From: Balneolia bacterium
Lineage (GTDB): Bacteria > Bacteroidota > Rhodothermia > Balneolales > Cyclonatronaceae
Direction of reading: 5' to 3'
DNA: 50,355 nt
NCBI GenBank assembly: GCA_003566635.1
Contig: PXCK01000112.1
Coordinates: 1 to 50,355 of the forward strand
This document shows positions 9,697-19,344 of this stretch, piece after piece (positions within the stretch are counted from its first letter, which is position 1; every line of letters starts with the position of its first letter). The notes under the pieces are model-generated. The model ran no database searches and was not told where the DNA came from. It worked only from the letters and a program-made list of their open reading frames with translations. The position numbers and the translations under genes were made by a program.

Positions 9697-10755
9697 TTGA
9701 ATAAGAAACATCAACTAAACGGAAAAGTCGGATACTTGGCAGAAGACTTTGTCATGCTGTTTCTTCTTGCCCTTAATTTGCTATGGATTTCTTTCGACTG
9801 GTTGTTTCAAAGTGAAACCTTCCGAAGTCTCGTTTTTTCTGTGTCTGAGTCATTTCATGACTTTTATCTTTTTGAAATCCATCCCGATTTCATTTTTTAC
9901 GATCTCATATTTATCAGCATATTTCTGACAGAGTTTTTTATCCGGTGGGCTGTTTCTGTCAGCCGTAACGAGTACGAAAAATGGTACTACTACCCTTTTA
10001 TTTATTGGTATGATATTGTAGGATGTATTCCTATTGGTGCCTTTCGTTTTATGAGGTTATTCCGTATAATAACAATAATAACACGTCTCCACAGGCTTGG
10101 ATGGATTGATATAACCGGTTTTGGTCCTTATAAGCTCTTCGTCAAATACTCCAATTTATTCGTGCAAGAGGTGACTGACAGAGTAACTTTAAAGATTTTA
10201 GCTAATGTCAAAGATGAGTTAGAAGGCGGTAGTATTGTTGTAGACAGGATTGTTGAAGAAGTAGTACTGCCACGCAGAGATGAACTGACCGCATGGATAG
10301 CAGCTCGTCTTCGTTTAGCAGCAAAAGCCGGATATCGTTTACACGAAGATGAAATTCGAACTTATGTTCAGCACAGAATCAACATTGCAATAGAAAACAA
10401 CAAAGAACTTGGCACTCTTGAAACCGTTCCTTTTATGGGCAAGTTTGTTGTTAAACAGATTGAAGGAGCCGTAAGCGACATTGTATTTAGCGTTGTTCAT
10501 GGAATAATTGATGATTTAGGTTCCGAGAACAACACTCACTTTGTAGATAATATATCCGATCTACTTATAGAACAAGACAATTCAGTAGAGCATCCTGAAT
10601 TAGCGACACTCAACAATTCTATATCCGAGTTAATTGGTGATAGTATTCTAATTATAATGGACAGAGTGAAAGATAAACCAACACCGGAATCAGTACTTAA
10701 AGAGGGTGAAAAGCGCTTAAGCAAAAGTTATAGCTCTACGATAAATAATTCATAA
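9697..10755 (+). CDS. Membrane protein with voltage-sensor-like S1-S4 domain, no pore module evident, long soluble C-terminus
   Basis: S2-like YDLIFISIFLTEFFIRW; S3-like YWYDIVGCIPIG; S4-like FRFMRLFRIITIITRLHRLG (RxxRxxR); hydrophobic segments stop after S4. Confidence 0.6.
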   Translation: MNKKHQLNGKVGYLAEDFVMLFLLALNLLWISFDWLFQSETFRSLVFSVSESFHDFYLFEIHPDFIFYDLIFISIFLTEFFIRWAVSVSRNEYEKWYYYPFIYWYDIVGCIPIGAFRFMRLFRIITIITRLHRLGWIDITGFGPYKLFVKYSNLFVQEVTDRVTLKILANVKDELEGGSIVVDRIVEEVVLPRRDELTAWIAARLRLAAKAGYRLHEDEIRTYVQHRINIAIENNKELGTLETVPFMGKFVVKQIEGAVSDIVFSVVHGIIDDLGSENNTHFVDNISDLLIEQDNSVEHPELATLNNSISELIGDSILIIMDRVKDKPTPESVLKEGEKRLSKSYSSTINNS

Positions 10756-10900
10756 TTATGGTTCATCTTATAAGTTTTAGAAGCTCAGAAATTTATTTTG
10801 TATTAAAAAATAATGGAAATAGTATCTTGATGATACTTTTTAATCAACATCGATAGTCAATTTTGAGATTCTAAAATAATTCTAATTAATTTCATTAAGC

Positions 10901-11857
10901 ATGGAATCACTTCTTAGTAATTTTGCCTCGCCGATTGTGCTTGCCTTTGTACTTGGGATAATGGCAAAACTAATTAAAAGCGATCTTGAAATTCCACGCC
11001 CTCTTTATCAGTCCATTTCTATTTATTTATTGCTGGCTATTGGCTTAAAAGGTGGGGTAGAGCTGAGTAAAACTCCATTTATGGAATTTTTAGGACCTGC
11101 AGCCATAACTGTATTATTGGGAGTTATTACGCCCATCACAGCTTTCCTGGTACTTTTTTATTTAGGTAAATTTGATATTGATAACTCAGCAGGTATTGCT
11201 GCACATTATGGCTCTGTTTCTGTGGTTACGTTTATTGCTGCCATTGCTTATGTGGAAGCTGCGGGAGGAACGCCGGAAGGATTCCTTCCTACCCTTGTTG
11301 CCATACTCGAAATTCCCGGGATAATTGTTGCTCTATTAATACCTTTAGCTTTTGCAAAAAAGAAACAATCTATAAAAAAAGCTACGCGTGAAGTATTAAC
11401 AGGAAGTAGTATTGTATTATTGGTTGGTGGTTTAATTATAGGATATTTGTCAGGACCGGTGAAATTCGAGGCAGTTGAGCCATTTTTTGTAGGTGGTTTT
11501 CAGGGGGCGCTAGTTATTTTTCTCCTTGAATTAGGCATGATAACAGCTGGTCGACTTCGGGATTTAAAAAAGGTAGGTGCTTTTTTACTTATGTTTGGAA
11601 TTTTCGTACCTATTCTTCACGGTATTTTAGCTATATGGTTAGGACAAATAGCCGGTTTAAGCATAGCAGGTAGTACTGTTTTCGCAGCTATGGTTTCCAG
11701 TGGTTCGTATATAGCAGCTCCGGCAGCTGTACGTATAGCATTACCTAAAGCAAACCCATCATTATATTTAACAGCATCGCTTGGTATTACTTTCCCTTTC
11801 AATATAATTTTAGGAATACCAATTTATTTTATCGTTGCACAATGGATTGGAGGATAA
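10901..11857 (+). CDS. SbtA-like sodium-dependent bicarbonate transport family permease
   Basis: Multi-TM protein resembling SbtA; C-terminal half AAMVSSGSYIAAPAAVRIALPKANPSLYLTASLGITFPFN aligns by eye with SbtA. Confidence 0.85.
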   Translation: MESLLSNFASPIVLAFVLGIMAKLIKSDLEIPRPLYQSISIYLLLAIGLKGGVELSKTPFMEFLGPAAITVLLGVITPITAFLVLFYLGKFDIDNSAGIAAHYGSVSVVTFIAAIAYVEAAGGTPEGFLPTLVAILEIPGIIVALLIPLAFAKKKQSIKKATREVLTGSSIVLLVGGLIIGYLSGPVKFEAVEPFFVGGFQGALVIFLLELGMITAGRLRDLKKVGAFLLMFGIFVPILHGILAIWLGQIAGLSIAGSTVFAAMVSSGSYIAAPAAVRIALPKANPSLYLTASLGITFPFNIILGIPIYFIVAQWIGG

Positions 11858-11858
11858 T

Positions 11859-12161
11859 ATGCCATTAACAAACGCTTATATGGTTACAATAATCACTGAA
11901 AGATATTTAAAGAAGGATATACTTGAGGGGATAAAAGAACTTGGAGCAAAAGGATATACTACATCTGATGTTAGCGGAGATGGTTCACGCGGAATAAGAG
12001 CTACCGATTTTGAAGGCAGAAACGTTAAGATTGAAACAATAGTCAATAAGGATACAGGCAATAAAATACTCGATTTTATTGCTGATAAATATTTTGAAGA
12101 CTATGCAGTCATCACCTACGTTTACGAAGTTAAAGTTGTACGTGGTGATAAATACTTTTAA
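11859..12161 (+). CDS. PII-like SbtB family protein (start revised from 11835)
   Basis: LGAKGYTTSDVSGDGSRGIRATDFEGRNVKIETIV resembles SbtB GATGYTVVDTGGKGSRNVRS...NVKFEV; ATG 1 nt after the sbtA-like stop. Confidence 0.8.
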   Translation: MPLTNAYMVTIITERYLKKDILEGIKELGAKGYTTSDVSGDGSRGIRATDFEGRNVKIETIVNKDTGNKILDFIADKYFEDYAVITYVYEVKVVRGDKYF

Positions 12162-12302
12162 ATAATCACCTTGAATAACGCATAAATTTTATACTTATCA
12201 ATAAGTTAATTTTTATTTAATCAATCGTTTAATTAACTTACAGTAACTTTTAAGATCAAAGAAATAAACGTATTTTAAACAAATACCTATAGGAGAAACA
12301 TT

Positions 12303-12557
12303 ATGCCTAAATTTTCATTACCTCAAGTAATCCTTTTAACCGCAGCATCTTTTGCCGGGGGTGTAATCTTAAGTATGCTAACAAGTCCGCGTTCAGGAAC
12401 TGAAAACCGTAAATGGATTCAGGATAACACCGGAGAAGTAAAAGATTGGGTTGGAAGCAAAGGAAAAAATCTCAAAAATAAAACCTTACCTGATCTCTAT
12501 GAAGCAACAGAAGAGCTTGGCCTTACAGAGGAAGATTTGCTCCCCGACAGAGACTAG
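12303..12557 (+). CDS. YtxH-domain small membrane protein
   Basis: Single TM FAGGVILSMLTSPRSGTENRKWI resembling YtxH (GxxxGxLxAPKSGxExR). Confidence 0.6.
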   Translation: MPKFSLPQVILLTAASFAGGVILSMLTSPRSGTENRKWIQDNTGEVKDWVGSKGKNLKNKTLPDLYEATEELGLTEEDLLPDRD

Positions 12558-12560
12558 ACC

Positions 12561-13715
12561 ATGAAGGAAGTTCTCCTTCATAGGTTGTGGGAACAAAGAA
12601 TTTCGGATTTACGTCGGTTTACGACTACCGACGGCAGCATCATTACGGTCAAAAATACAGGCAGCTACAACACCGGAGATGGTCCTGATTTCCACTTTGC
12701 CAATATACAAACCAACGATGGGCTTTCTATCTTCGGCGATATTGAACTTCATATACATGAACAAGATTGGTATTCTCATGGTCATCAAAAAGACCCTGCA
12801 TACAATCGTGTAATTCTTCATGTTATTCTACATCCGGGCAAAAAACCCGCAATAACACAATCAGGGTTCAGGCCACCTGTCCTCTGTTTATTGCCATACC
12901 TAAACGCCTCCTATTATGTGTTATTAACTAAAACCAAACAATTACCATGTTCGGGCGGTATTAAATATATCAATACTGATGTAATTGAAAAACAGCTCCA
13001 GAAGTCATTAACCGAATACTTCAATGATAAAACAAACGAACTTCTAAAATGGTATCATACCGGAAATGGTTTCGACCAAGCGCTTAAACATACACTACTA
13101 CTTGGCGTTGCAAACGGTTTGGGAATTCAAAAGAACAGAAAACCAATGGAAGTTTTAGCCGAAAATTTATCTCAAGTATCAGTAGGGGTATCACTTCAGG
13201 ATTTAAAAAGAAGAGCAATATCACTTAGCGGATTAGAAAAAACAGATATCACGCCAATCTTAGCAAAAAACGAATGTGATTTTAGTGGTTCAAGGCCGGG
13301 CAACAAGCCGGTTGATCGCATAAACCAAATGGTCGAGTTTTTATATCGTTTAGAAGATCTTGAGTTGATGCAAGTACGTAAAAACCCATCAGATTTTTGG
13401 TCAAAACTAACTCAAAATATTCCGGGTACGAAAAACAGATTTAAATTACTTTATTATACAGTTTATCTACCATTTTTAAACTTGCTCGCCGGGTTAATAA
13501 GTGATACTTCACTATCCGCATTTGCTTATGATTCATGGAAAAAGCAACATATTGCACCACCACAGTCTATACTTAAACCTTTTCAAAAAGCAGGTTTAGA
13601 TACTACAAAGATCAACAAAAATTTAAGCATAGTACATCAAAAAAGACACTATTGCGAACCTATGAATTGCCACCAATGTGCCATTATGGATGCAATTATT
13701 AAGAATACAGCTTAG
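12561..13715 (+). CDS. DUF2851 family protein
   Basis: MKEVLLHRLWEQRI...GDGPDFHFANI...GDIELHIHEQDWYSHGHQKDPAYNRVILHVI typical of DUF2851. Confidence 0.8.
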   Translation: MKEVLLHRLWEQRISDLRRFTTTDGSIITVKNTGSYNTGDGPDFHFANIQTNDGLSIFGDIELHIHEQDWYSHGHQKDPAYNRVILHVILHPGKKPAITQSGFRPPVLCLLPYLNASYYVLLTKTKQLPCSGGIKYINTDVIEKQLQKSLTEYFNDKTNELLKWYHTGNGFDQALKHTLLLGVANGLGIQKNRKPMEVLAENLSQVSVGVSLQDLKRRAISLSGLEKTDITPILAKNECDFSGSRPGNKPVDRINQMVEFLYRLEDLELMQVRKNPSDFWSKLTQNIPGTKNRFKLLYYTVYLPFLNLLAGLISDTSLSAFAYDSWKKQHIAPPQSILKPFQKAGLDTTKINKNLSIVHQKRHYCEPMNCHQCAIMDAIIKNTA

Positions 13716-13881
13716 TGCTTGAATCGGCTTGTAAATCTTATAATCGTATACTAGAATACTTTTGCTAATCCTTAAAAACTAACCCCTTAATCACACAGGA
13801 TTTGTTTATACCGGGTTTTCAAATCACTACATAGATCTGGTAGTGATAACAATTCTGAAAGGTTTTTGTGGAAGAAAAAAA

Positions 13882-14395
13882 TTTTAGCAGTCTTTTATTT
13901 TGAGGTGCTGGTTAATTATTATCTCAACTTGATTTTTGTAGTATTTTTACAAATTTCATTTCAAGCAATAGCCTATAGATAGTAATTACCTTTTTTAAAT
14001 TTCTTTTTCCTGCGTATTTACTCTTTTTTGTCCCTCACCCTTCCCTCTCCCAAATTAGCTTGATATTTCGTAGTACTTATTTAAATGGGAGAGGGTAATC
14101 CTTGCCTTAGTTATGTGCGGCAACGAATTCAGTCTTTTTTGTTCGGCTCAAGACAGATCCCCTCTCCCACATTATTGTTTTTTTTGATGTTGTAGGAAAT
14201 TTGGGAGAGGGCTGGGGTGAGGGTGTAAAACAGCTTAAAAAATTCTAATTCTTGCTATTGCAACGAACTCTAAAAGGTAATTGAAACATTTATGGCTATC
14301 TCTAAACTCTATCTATACTTTGAAAACCCGGTTAATATTAGAAATCAATAAAAGCAAATTTTCTGCCAGCACCTCAAAATAAAAGACTGCTAAAA
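13882..14395. mobile_element. MITE-like element, copy 1, with perfect 30-bp TIRs
   Basis: TTTTAGCAGTCTTTTATTTTGAGGTGCTGG (13882-13911) and exact reverse complement (14366-14395); related copy at ~43735-44100. Confidence 0.75.
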
Positions 14396-14465
14396 CTGGG
14401 AGATTTTATAGTTGACATAATCTTAAAAGTACAGTATTTTTAAAATCTGTTCGATTTTGAACGAC

Positions 14466-14536
14466 TGCCCGGTCGTCTAATGGCAGGACAGCGGGTTTTG
14501 GTCCCGTATGTGGGGGTTCGAATCCTCCCCGGGCAA
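14466..14536 (+). tRNA. tRNA-Gln (anticodon TTG)
   Basis: Acceptor TGCCCGG/CCGGGCA, anticodon stem GCGGG-TTTTGGT-CCCGT, T-loop GGTTCGAATCC. Confidence 0.93.
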
Positions 14537-14617
14537 CTACATCAGGTTTTTGTTAAAAGGATGTTCAGACGTGATCATCCTTTTATATTAATAATACTTT
14601 TAAGCACGCAACACATT

Positions 14618-15550
14618 TTGGACAAGCCACTCGCTATATTCGCAGGTCGCAGCAATATCGCCTTATCGCGTGCAATTGCTGAACAATATGGGAGCCATCT
14701 TGGTGAAGTTACAATAAAGAACTTTTCGGATGGGGAATTATATGTTAAGTTTCATGAAAGTATTAGAGGTCTTGATACCTACATCATTCAGTCAACACCA
14801 CCTCCCGGTGATAATATTGTTGAACTATTATTGATGATTGATGCTGCTAAGCGTGCTTCAGCACATAGAGTTACAGCCGTAATTCCTTATTTCGGTTATG
14901 CTCGCCAAGACCGAAAAGACCAACCGAGGGTTTCTATAGCATCCAAGCTATTTGCCAATCTATTAACAACAGCCGGAGCAGACCGCGTGCTAACAATGGA
15001 TTTACATGCTCCACAGATTCAAGGTTTCTTTGATATACCTCTCGACCATTTATATGCCAGTAGCATATTTGTCGACTATTTCAAACAAAACAATTTAGAT
15101 GACCTTGTGGTTGTAGCACCTGATGTAGGAAGTTTAAAAATGGCACGTGCCTATTCTAAAAGATTGGGTGCAGGCCTCGCCTTTGTAGATAAAAGAAGGC
15201 CACAACAAAATGTTGCCGAAGTCATGAATATTATTGGCGAGGTAAAAGATAAAAACATTCTCCTGGTGGATGACTTGATTGATACCGCAGGTACACTTAC
15301 AAATGCAGCCGTTGCGCTTAAGGAGCGTGGTGCAAAAAACATTGTAGCTGCCGGTACACATCCAATTTTATCAGGTCCGGCCTATCAGCGTATTGAAGAT
15401 TCTCCTATAGATAGTCTGCTTGTTACAGATACGATTCCGCTTAAACGTCATTCCGACAAAATCAAAGTTTTAAGCGTAGCCGGTGTTTTTGCAGATGCTA
15501 TTAGAAGAATCTATACCGATGACTCCATCAGCACACTATTTGACGATTAA
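14618..15550 (+). CDS. prs: Ribose-phosphate pyrophosphokinase (TTG start inferred; ORF track start 14480 lies inside the tRNA)
   Basis: DKPLAIFAGRSNIALSRAIAEQYGSHLGEV...FSDGELYVKFHESIRG...YFGYARQDRKDQPR...LLVDDLIDTAGTLTNAA. Confidence 0.93.
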   Translation: MDKPLAIFAGRSNIALSRAIAEQYGSHLGEVTIKNFSDGELYVKFHESIRGLDTYIIQSTPPPGDNIVELLLMIDAAKRASAHRVTAVIPYFGYARQDRKDQPRVSIASKLFANLLTTAGADRVLTMDLHAPQIQGFFDIPLDHLYASSIFVDYFKQNNLDDLVVVAPDVGSLKMARAYSKRLGAGLAFVDKRRPQQNVAEVMNIIGEVKDKNILLVDDLIDTAGTLTNAAVALKERGAKNIVAAGTHPILSGPAYQRIEDSPIDSLLVTDTIPLKRHSDKIKVLSVAGVFADAIRRIYTDDSISTLFDD

Positions 15551-15570
15551 CGATTAATACTCACTATTCC

Positions 15571-16221
15571 ATGAAAAAGCCAAACATAATTGAAATTGAG
15601 GTTACCAAACGAGAAGCCGGTTATAATAATAACCAGGAACTTCGCGAATCTAATATGGTACCTGCCGTTATTTACGGTCCAAAAATTAAAGAAAATATCC
15701 TTATTTCGGTTCCGGAGCTTAATGTAGAGAAGCTGCTTAGCGTAAGCGAATTACAGATTATTCGTCTTATAGTAGACGGTAAATCTTACGATACCACATT
15801 AAAAGATGTTGACTACCATCCGGTTACTGACCGCGTGCTACACGTAGATTTCTACGCTCTTGATAAAGAAACTCCATTTACGTTTGTAATTCCTATCCGT
15901 TTGCAGGGTACACCTGCAGGCCTTCAAGAAGGTGGTCGCTTATACCAACCTTTAAGAGAAATTGCAGTTAAATGTTTACCTGAGTTTATTCCTGCCGAGT
16001 TTGTAGTAAACGTAGCTAAATTAAATATTGGCCAGTCTCTCAAAGTACGTCGTGTTAAAGCTCCAAATATGGAGATTATAACTCCTGGAGAACGTACTAT
16101 TGTTGTAATTCGTCCACCTAAAGGTGCAGTTGTATCAATTACTGAGGCGGAGCTTGACGAAGACGAAGAAGGTGAGACTACTGAAGCTGATGCTGAAAAA
16201 GCAGAAGCTCCGGCAGAATAA
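15571..16221 (+). CDS. rplY: 50S ribosomal protein L25/general stress protein Ctc
   Basis: N-terminal VPAVIYGP, DVDYHPVTDRVLHVDFYAL, and CTC-type C-terminal domain with acidic tail; prs-ctc-pth order. Confidence 0.92.
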   Translation: MKKPNIIEIEVTKREAGYNNNQELRESNMVPAVIYGPKIKENILISVPELNVEKLLSVSELQIIRLIVDGKSYDTTLKDVDYHPVTDRVLHVDFYALDKETPFTFVIPIRLQGTPAGLQEGGRLYQPLREIAVKCLPEFIPAEFVVNVAKLNIGQSLKVRRVKAPNMEIITPGERTIVVIRPPKGAVVSITEAELDEDEEGETTEADAEKAEAPAE

Positions 16222-16239
16222 AACTTATAGTTTAGTTTT

Positions 16240-16803
16240 ATGCCGATTATTTTCGGTTTAGGAAACATCGGCGAGGAATACGAGCTAACACGCCATAATA
16301 TTGGCTTTGAATTACTCGACGTCCTCGCCGATGTTTTGTCTTTTAAATTTACTGCGGGTAATGGTCCGTTTTTAGTGGCAGAAGGGGTATTTAAAACCAG
16401 AAAAGTTATTTTGGTTAAGCCTACTACTTACATGAACAGAAGTGGTACTGCTGTTAAAAAATGCCTTTCTATCTATAAGCATTCTCTTGAGAATTGTCTT
16501 GTTTGCTACGATGATTTAAACCTGCCCCCTGGCAAAATACGTTTCCGTTCAAACGGCTCTGCGGGTGGTCACAATGGTATTGAGGACATTATTTTTAGAA
16601 CCGGCAGCAAAAACTTTCCCCGTCTTCGGTTTGGTATTGGTAACGACTTCCCAAGAGGAAGACAAGCAGATTATGTTCTCAGTAAATTCTCAAAAGACGA
16701 ACTACCGGATATTGAGATATCAAAAAAGAACGCAGTAGACGGCATCTTGTGTTTTATAAGAGAAGGAATTACAAACACAATGAACAGTTATAATAAAAAA
16801 TAA
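16240..16803 (+). CDS. pth: Peptidyl-tRNA hydrolase
   Basis: FGLGNIGEEYELTRHNIGFELLD, PTTYMNRSG, YDDLNLPPGKIRFRSNGSAGGHNGIEDI. Confidence 0.94.
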   Translation: MPIIFGLGNIGEEYELTRHNIGFELLDVLADVLSFKFTAGNGPFLVAEGVFKTRKVILVKPTTYMNRSGTAVKKCLSIYKHSLENCLVCYDDLNLPPGKIRFRSNGSAGGHNGIEDIIFRTGSKNFPRLRFGIGNDFPRGRQADYVLSKFSKDELPDIEISKKNAVDGILCFIREGITNTMNSYNKK

Positions 16804-17474
16804 TGGCAAAATCACTGTTTAAACTCATATTTGAACACGATTTACGTTTAGAGACGCTAGCTGAAAATCACGATCCTAGAAATGAAACTAAGAGACCTTC
16901 AACCTTAGAAGAGTTTTTAAAACCTGTTCAAACCTACTCCAATTTTTATTTTTCTGCCACAGATTTAGAACAAAATCATTTTGGATTTAATGTTATTCCT
17001 GAATCTGATGCCATTCTCAAAAAACTTGAAAAAAGCTTAAAAGTCGAATCTGCTACTAACGGTACAGACTCTGTTTCTAATATTTCTGAGTTTCAATTCA
17101 AACCCGGACAAACATGGGTAATTAAACCAACCGGACAACAAAAAACTGAAATAGTTGTTGATCAGGATTTATTTGATTCCGAAAAACATATTCGTGAAAA
17201 AATCCATGTAATGCGAGCCCCGTTAGATGCAGGACTTTATATTTTATTTGTTGAAAAAGCCCATCATGGATATGATTTATACCTTTTTTCTAAAGAAAAT
17301 ATATATGAGCGTTTCTTTGAAGCTTACCAGCCTATGGTTTCTACTGATTTCAGATTTTTCAGCATCAATGGAAAACGAGCTAAAAGTGAACGTCTTTTCT
17401 ATTTTGAAACCTGGACTTTAAATCGCCCGCCTCATGGTTTTGAAGAAGTATTCACGGAAACCAGGCTTAGGTAG
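16803..17474 (+). CDS. Hypothetical protein, overlapping the pth stop (TAATG)
   Basis: Long ORF with start/stop overlap to pth; no family recognised. Confidence 0.6.
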   Translation: MAKSLFKLIFEHDLRLETLAENHDPRNETKRPSTLEEFLKPVQTYSNFYFSATDLEQNHFGFNVIPESDAILKKLEKSLKVESATNGTDSVSNISEFQFKPGQTWVIKPTGQQKTEIVVDQDLFDSEKHIREKIHVMRAPLDAGLYILFVEKAHHGYDLYLFSKENIYERFFEAYQPMVSTDFRFFSINGKRAKSERLFYFETWTLNRPPHGFEEVFTETRLR

Positions 17475-17514
17475 GCAATAATCAGAGACAGAGAACCTAC
17501 GTTACCAAAAAATT

Positions 17515-18003
17515 TTATTCTTTCTTTTTTATAATTTCTTCTGATTTAAAAAAAGCAAGAAATAGCAAAATAAATGCAAATCCGGGTGTTAAATACGATG
17601 TAGTTAATCTAAATAGGTGTAACCATAGATCTGTAAAAGTTAAACCTAAAGCCACAAACAGAGCCGCCAATAACCCAAGAACTACCTGTATCACTAAATG
17701 TAGATAGATTATTTGCTGAGACTTTTTAAAAGCAACAAGAACAACCAAAGGTAAAAACAAATAGAAACCCCAAGGGGTGCCAAATGCAAACTCAGCTATT
17801 CCTACTGTATCTGTTCCTAACCTTTCAAAAACTATAGACACAGATTTAGGTGCTGAATATATTGACCAACTATCAGTGCCAATACCGGAATATAGTGGTA
17901 AAAAAACATTTTGAGCTAAGTATGAACGTATTGGTCGCCATATTACCACATAAACTACAGCAATTAAACCTGCGTATATAAAATGTTTGTTTTTATTTGT
18001 CAT
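17515..18003 (-). CDS. Hypothetical membrane protein
   Basis: Several TM helices; overlaps the upstream glycosyltransferase by 4 nt. Confidence 0.65.
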   Translation of the reverse strand: MTNKNKHFIYAGLIAVVYVVIWRPIRSYLAQNVFLPLYSGIGTDSWSIYSAPKSVSIVFERLGTDTVGIAEFAFGTPWGFYLFLPLVVLVAFKKSQQIIYLHLVIQVVLGLLAALFVALGLTFTDLWLHLFRLTTSYLTPGFAFILLFLAFFKSEEIIKKKE

Positions 18004-19070
18004 GTATTAACCTCTAAGAGAGAATGATATAGGTCATGCATTTCATCTACACAGTCACTCCATTCGTAGTTTTTTTTCACATACTTTCTACCGTTTTGCC
18101 CAAAATAATTTCTTTTTTCGGTGCTATTAATACATATAATCATGGCATCAGCTAATTCTTTAATATCATTTTTTCGCACAATTAATCCGGTCTTTTCATG
18201 TTTACACACCTCCGGTAATCCACCGGCATTTGATACAATTACCGGTAGCCCACAAGCTGATGCCTCAAGAATCGAAACTCCAAAAGATTCAGAATCATAA
18301 ATACTTGGAGCACAAAAGATATCGATAGAATTCAAAAACTCAGGCATTTTATCGTGTTCTATTTCCCCATGAAAAAAGATAGACTCAGATATATGTAATG
18401 ATTGTGCGAGTTGCTTGTACTTTTTAGAAAACTTCCCCTCACCAGCTATATGTAGTTCAATATGTTTATTATTTGACTCAAAAAGCACCTTTTCAAAAGC
18501 TTTAATAAGTATATCTATTCCATATTTTGGGAGTAGATGCTTATTACAACCTATTTTTATTTTATCTGAATCGGATGAACTAAGAGGATTAAAAATTGCT
18601 GTATCTACTCCAAATGGTACTACTTTGGTACTGTTATCGTCACTCAAAAAACTGTCTATTTCTTTTTTCATCATCATACTGGATGACGTTATTAAATCAG
18701 CAGATCTCAAAATCTTTTGAATAACTTTTTTATGGAGAAATGATCGCTGAGGAGCATCAAAAACTTCTGACCCATAGGCTGTCATAATGAGAGGTTTATA
18801 GCCGGTTAATATCCCCAGCAGTCCGTACCCTCCTGCATAGTGAATGTGTAAAATATCGGGCTTTGTTTCTTCAAGTATCACCTTGAGCTCCATAAAATTT
18901 AAAACATACCCATACTTGTTTTTTACAGAGAGCTCTGTAACTGGAAAAGGTGTTTTTTGTTTGGCCTGTTGTTGACTAATAACATGTACAAGTAAGCCTT
19001 TATCAAAAAAAGCCTGTGCCCATCTCCTTACATGTATAGATTGAATATTACCAAGAATAGTTAATTTCAT
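18000..19070 (-). CDS. Glycosyltransferase family 4
   Basis: GT-B fold motifs: AGEGKFSKKYKQLAQ, VFLNSIDIF-like CAPSIYDSESFGVSILEASACGLPVIVSNAGGLPEV. Confidence 0.9.
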   Translation of the reverse strand: MKLTILGNIQSIHVRRWAQAFFDKGLLVHVISQQQAKQKTPFPVTELSVKNKYGYVLNFMELKVILEETKPDILHIHYAGGYGLLGILTGYKPLIMTAYGSEVFDAPQRSFLHKKVIQKILRSADLITSSSMMMKKEIDSFLSDDNSTKVVPFGVDTAIFNPLSSSDSDKIKIGCNKHLLPKYGIDILIKAFEKVLFESNNKHIELHIAGEGKFSKKYKQLAQSLHISESIFFHGEIEHDKMPEFLNSIDIFCAPSIYDSESFGVSILEASACGLPVIVSNAGGLPEVCKHEKTGLIVRKNDIKELADAMIICINSTEKRNYFGQNGRKYVKKNYEWSDCVDEMHDLYHSLLEVNT

Positions 19071-19344
19071 GGATTTAATTTATGGATATTTCTCTTGAAA
19101 TCTAATTTGATGAGAACAGCCATATATTTATTTTATCAAAATAAATATCAGATAGATAGCCCTAAATACAGCCCCTTTACTAAATTTCATAAAAAATCCT
19201 AATTCATTAAGCCACAAAGTTTTGTAAACAGTTGTTTAAACAACTAAACTTTTCGTATATTATTATCTAAAAGAAAATTAGATTATTGAGAGAGTATTTG
19301 TATTTTATAGTGATTGACACTATACCCTGTGAATTGCTATTTAT

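Noticed and set aside
9472-9714. Short ORFs 9472-9678 (+) and 9499-9714 (-)
   Set aside because: Both lie in the TTAA repeat element, have no recognisable homology or coding signature.
14480-14617. ORF-track start of prs inside tRNA-Gln
   Set aside because: The extra N-terminal residues are a read-through of the tRNA and leader; homology begins at DKPLAIFAGR, so TTG 14618 is preferred.
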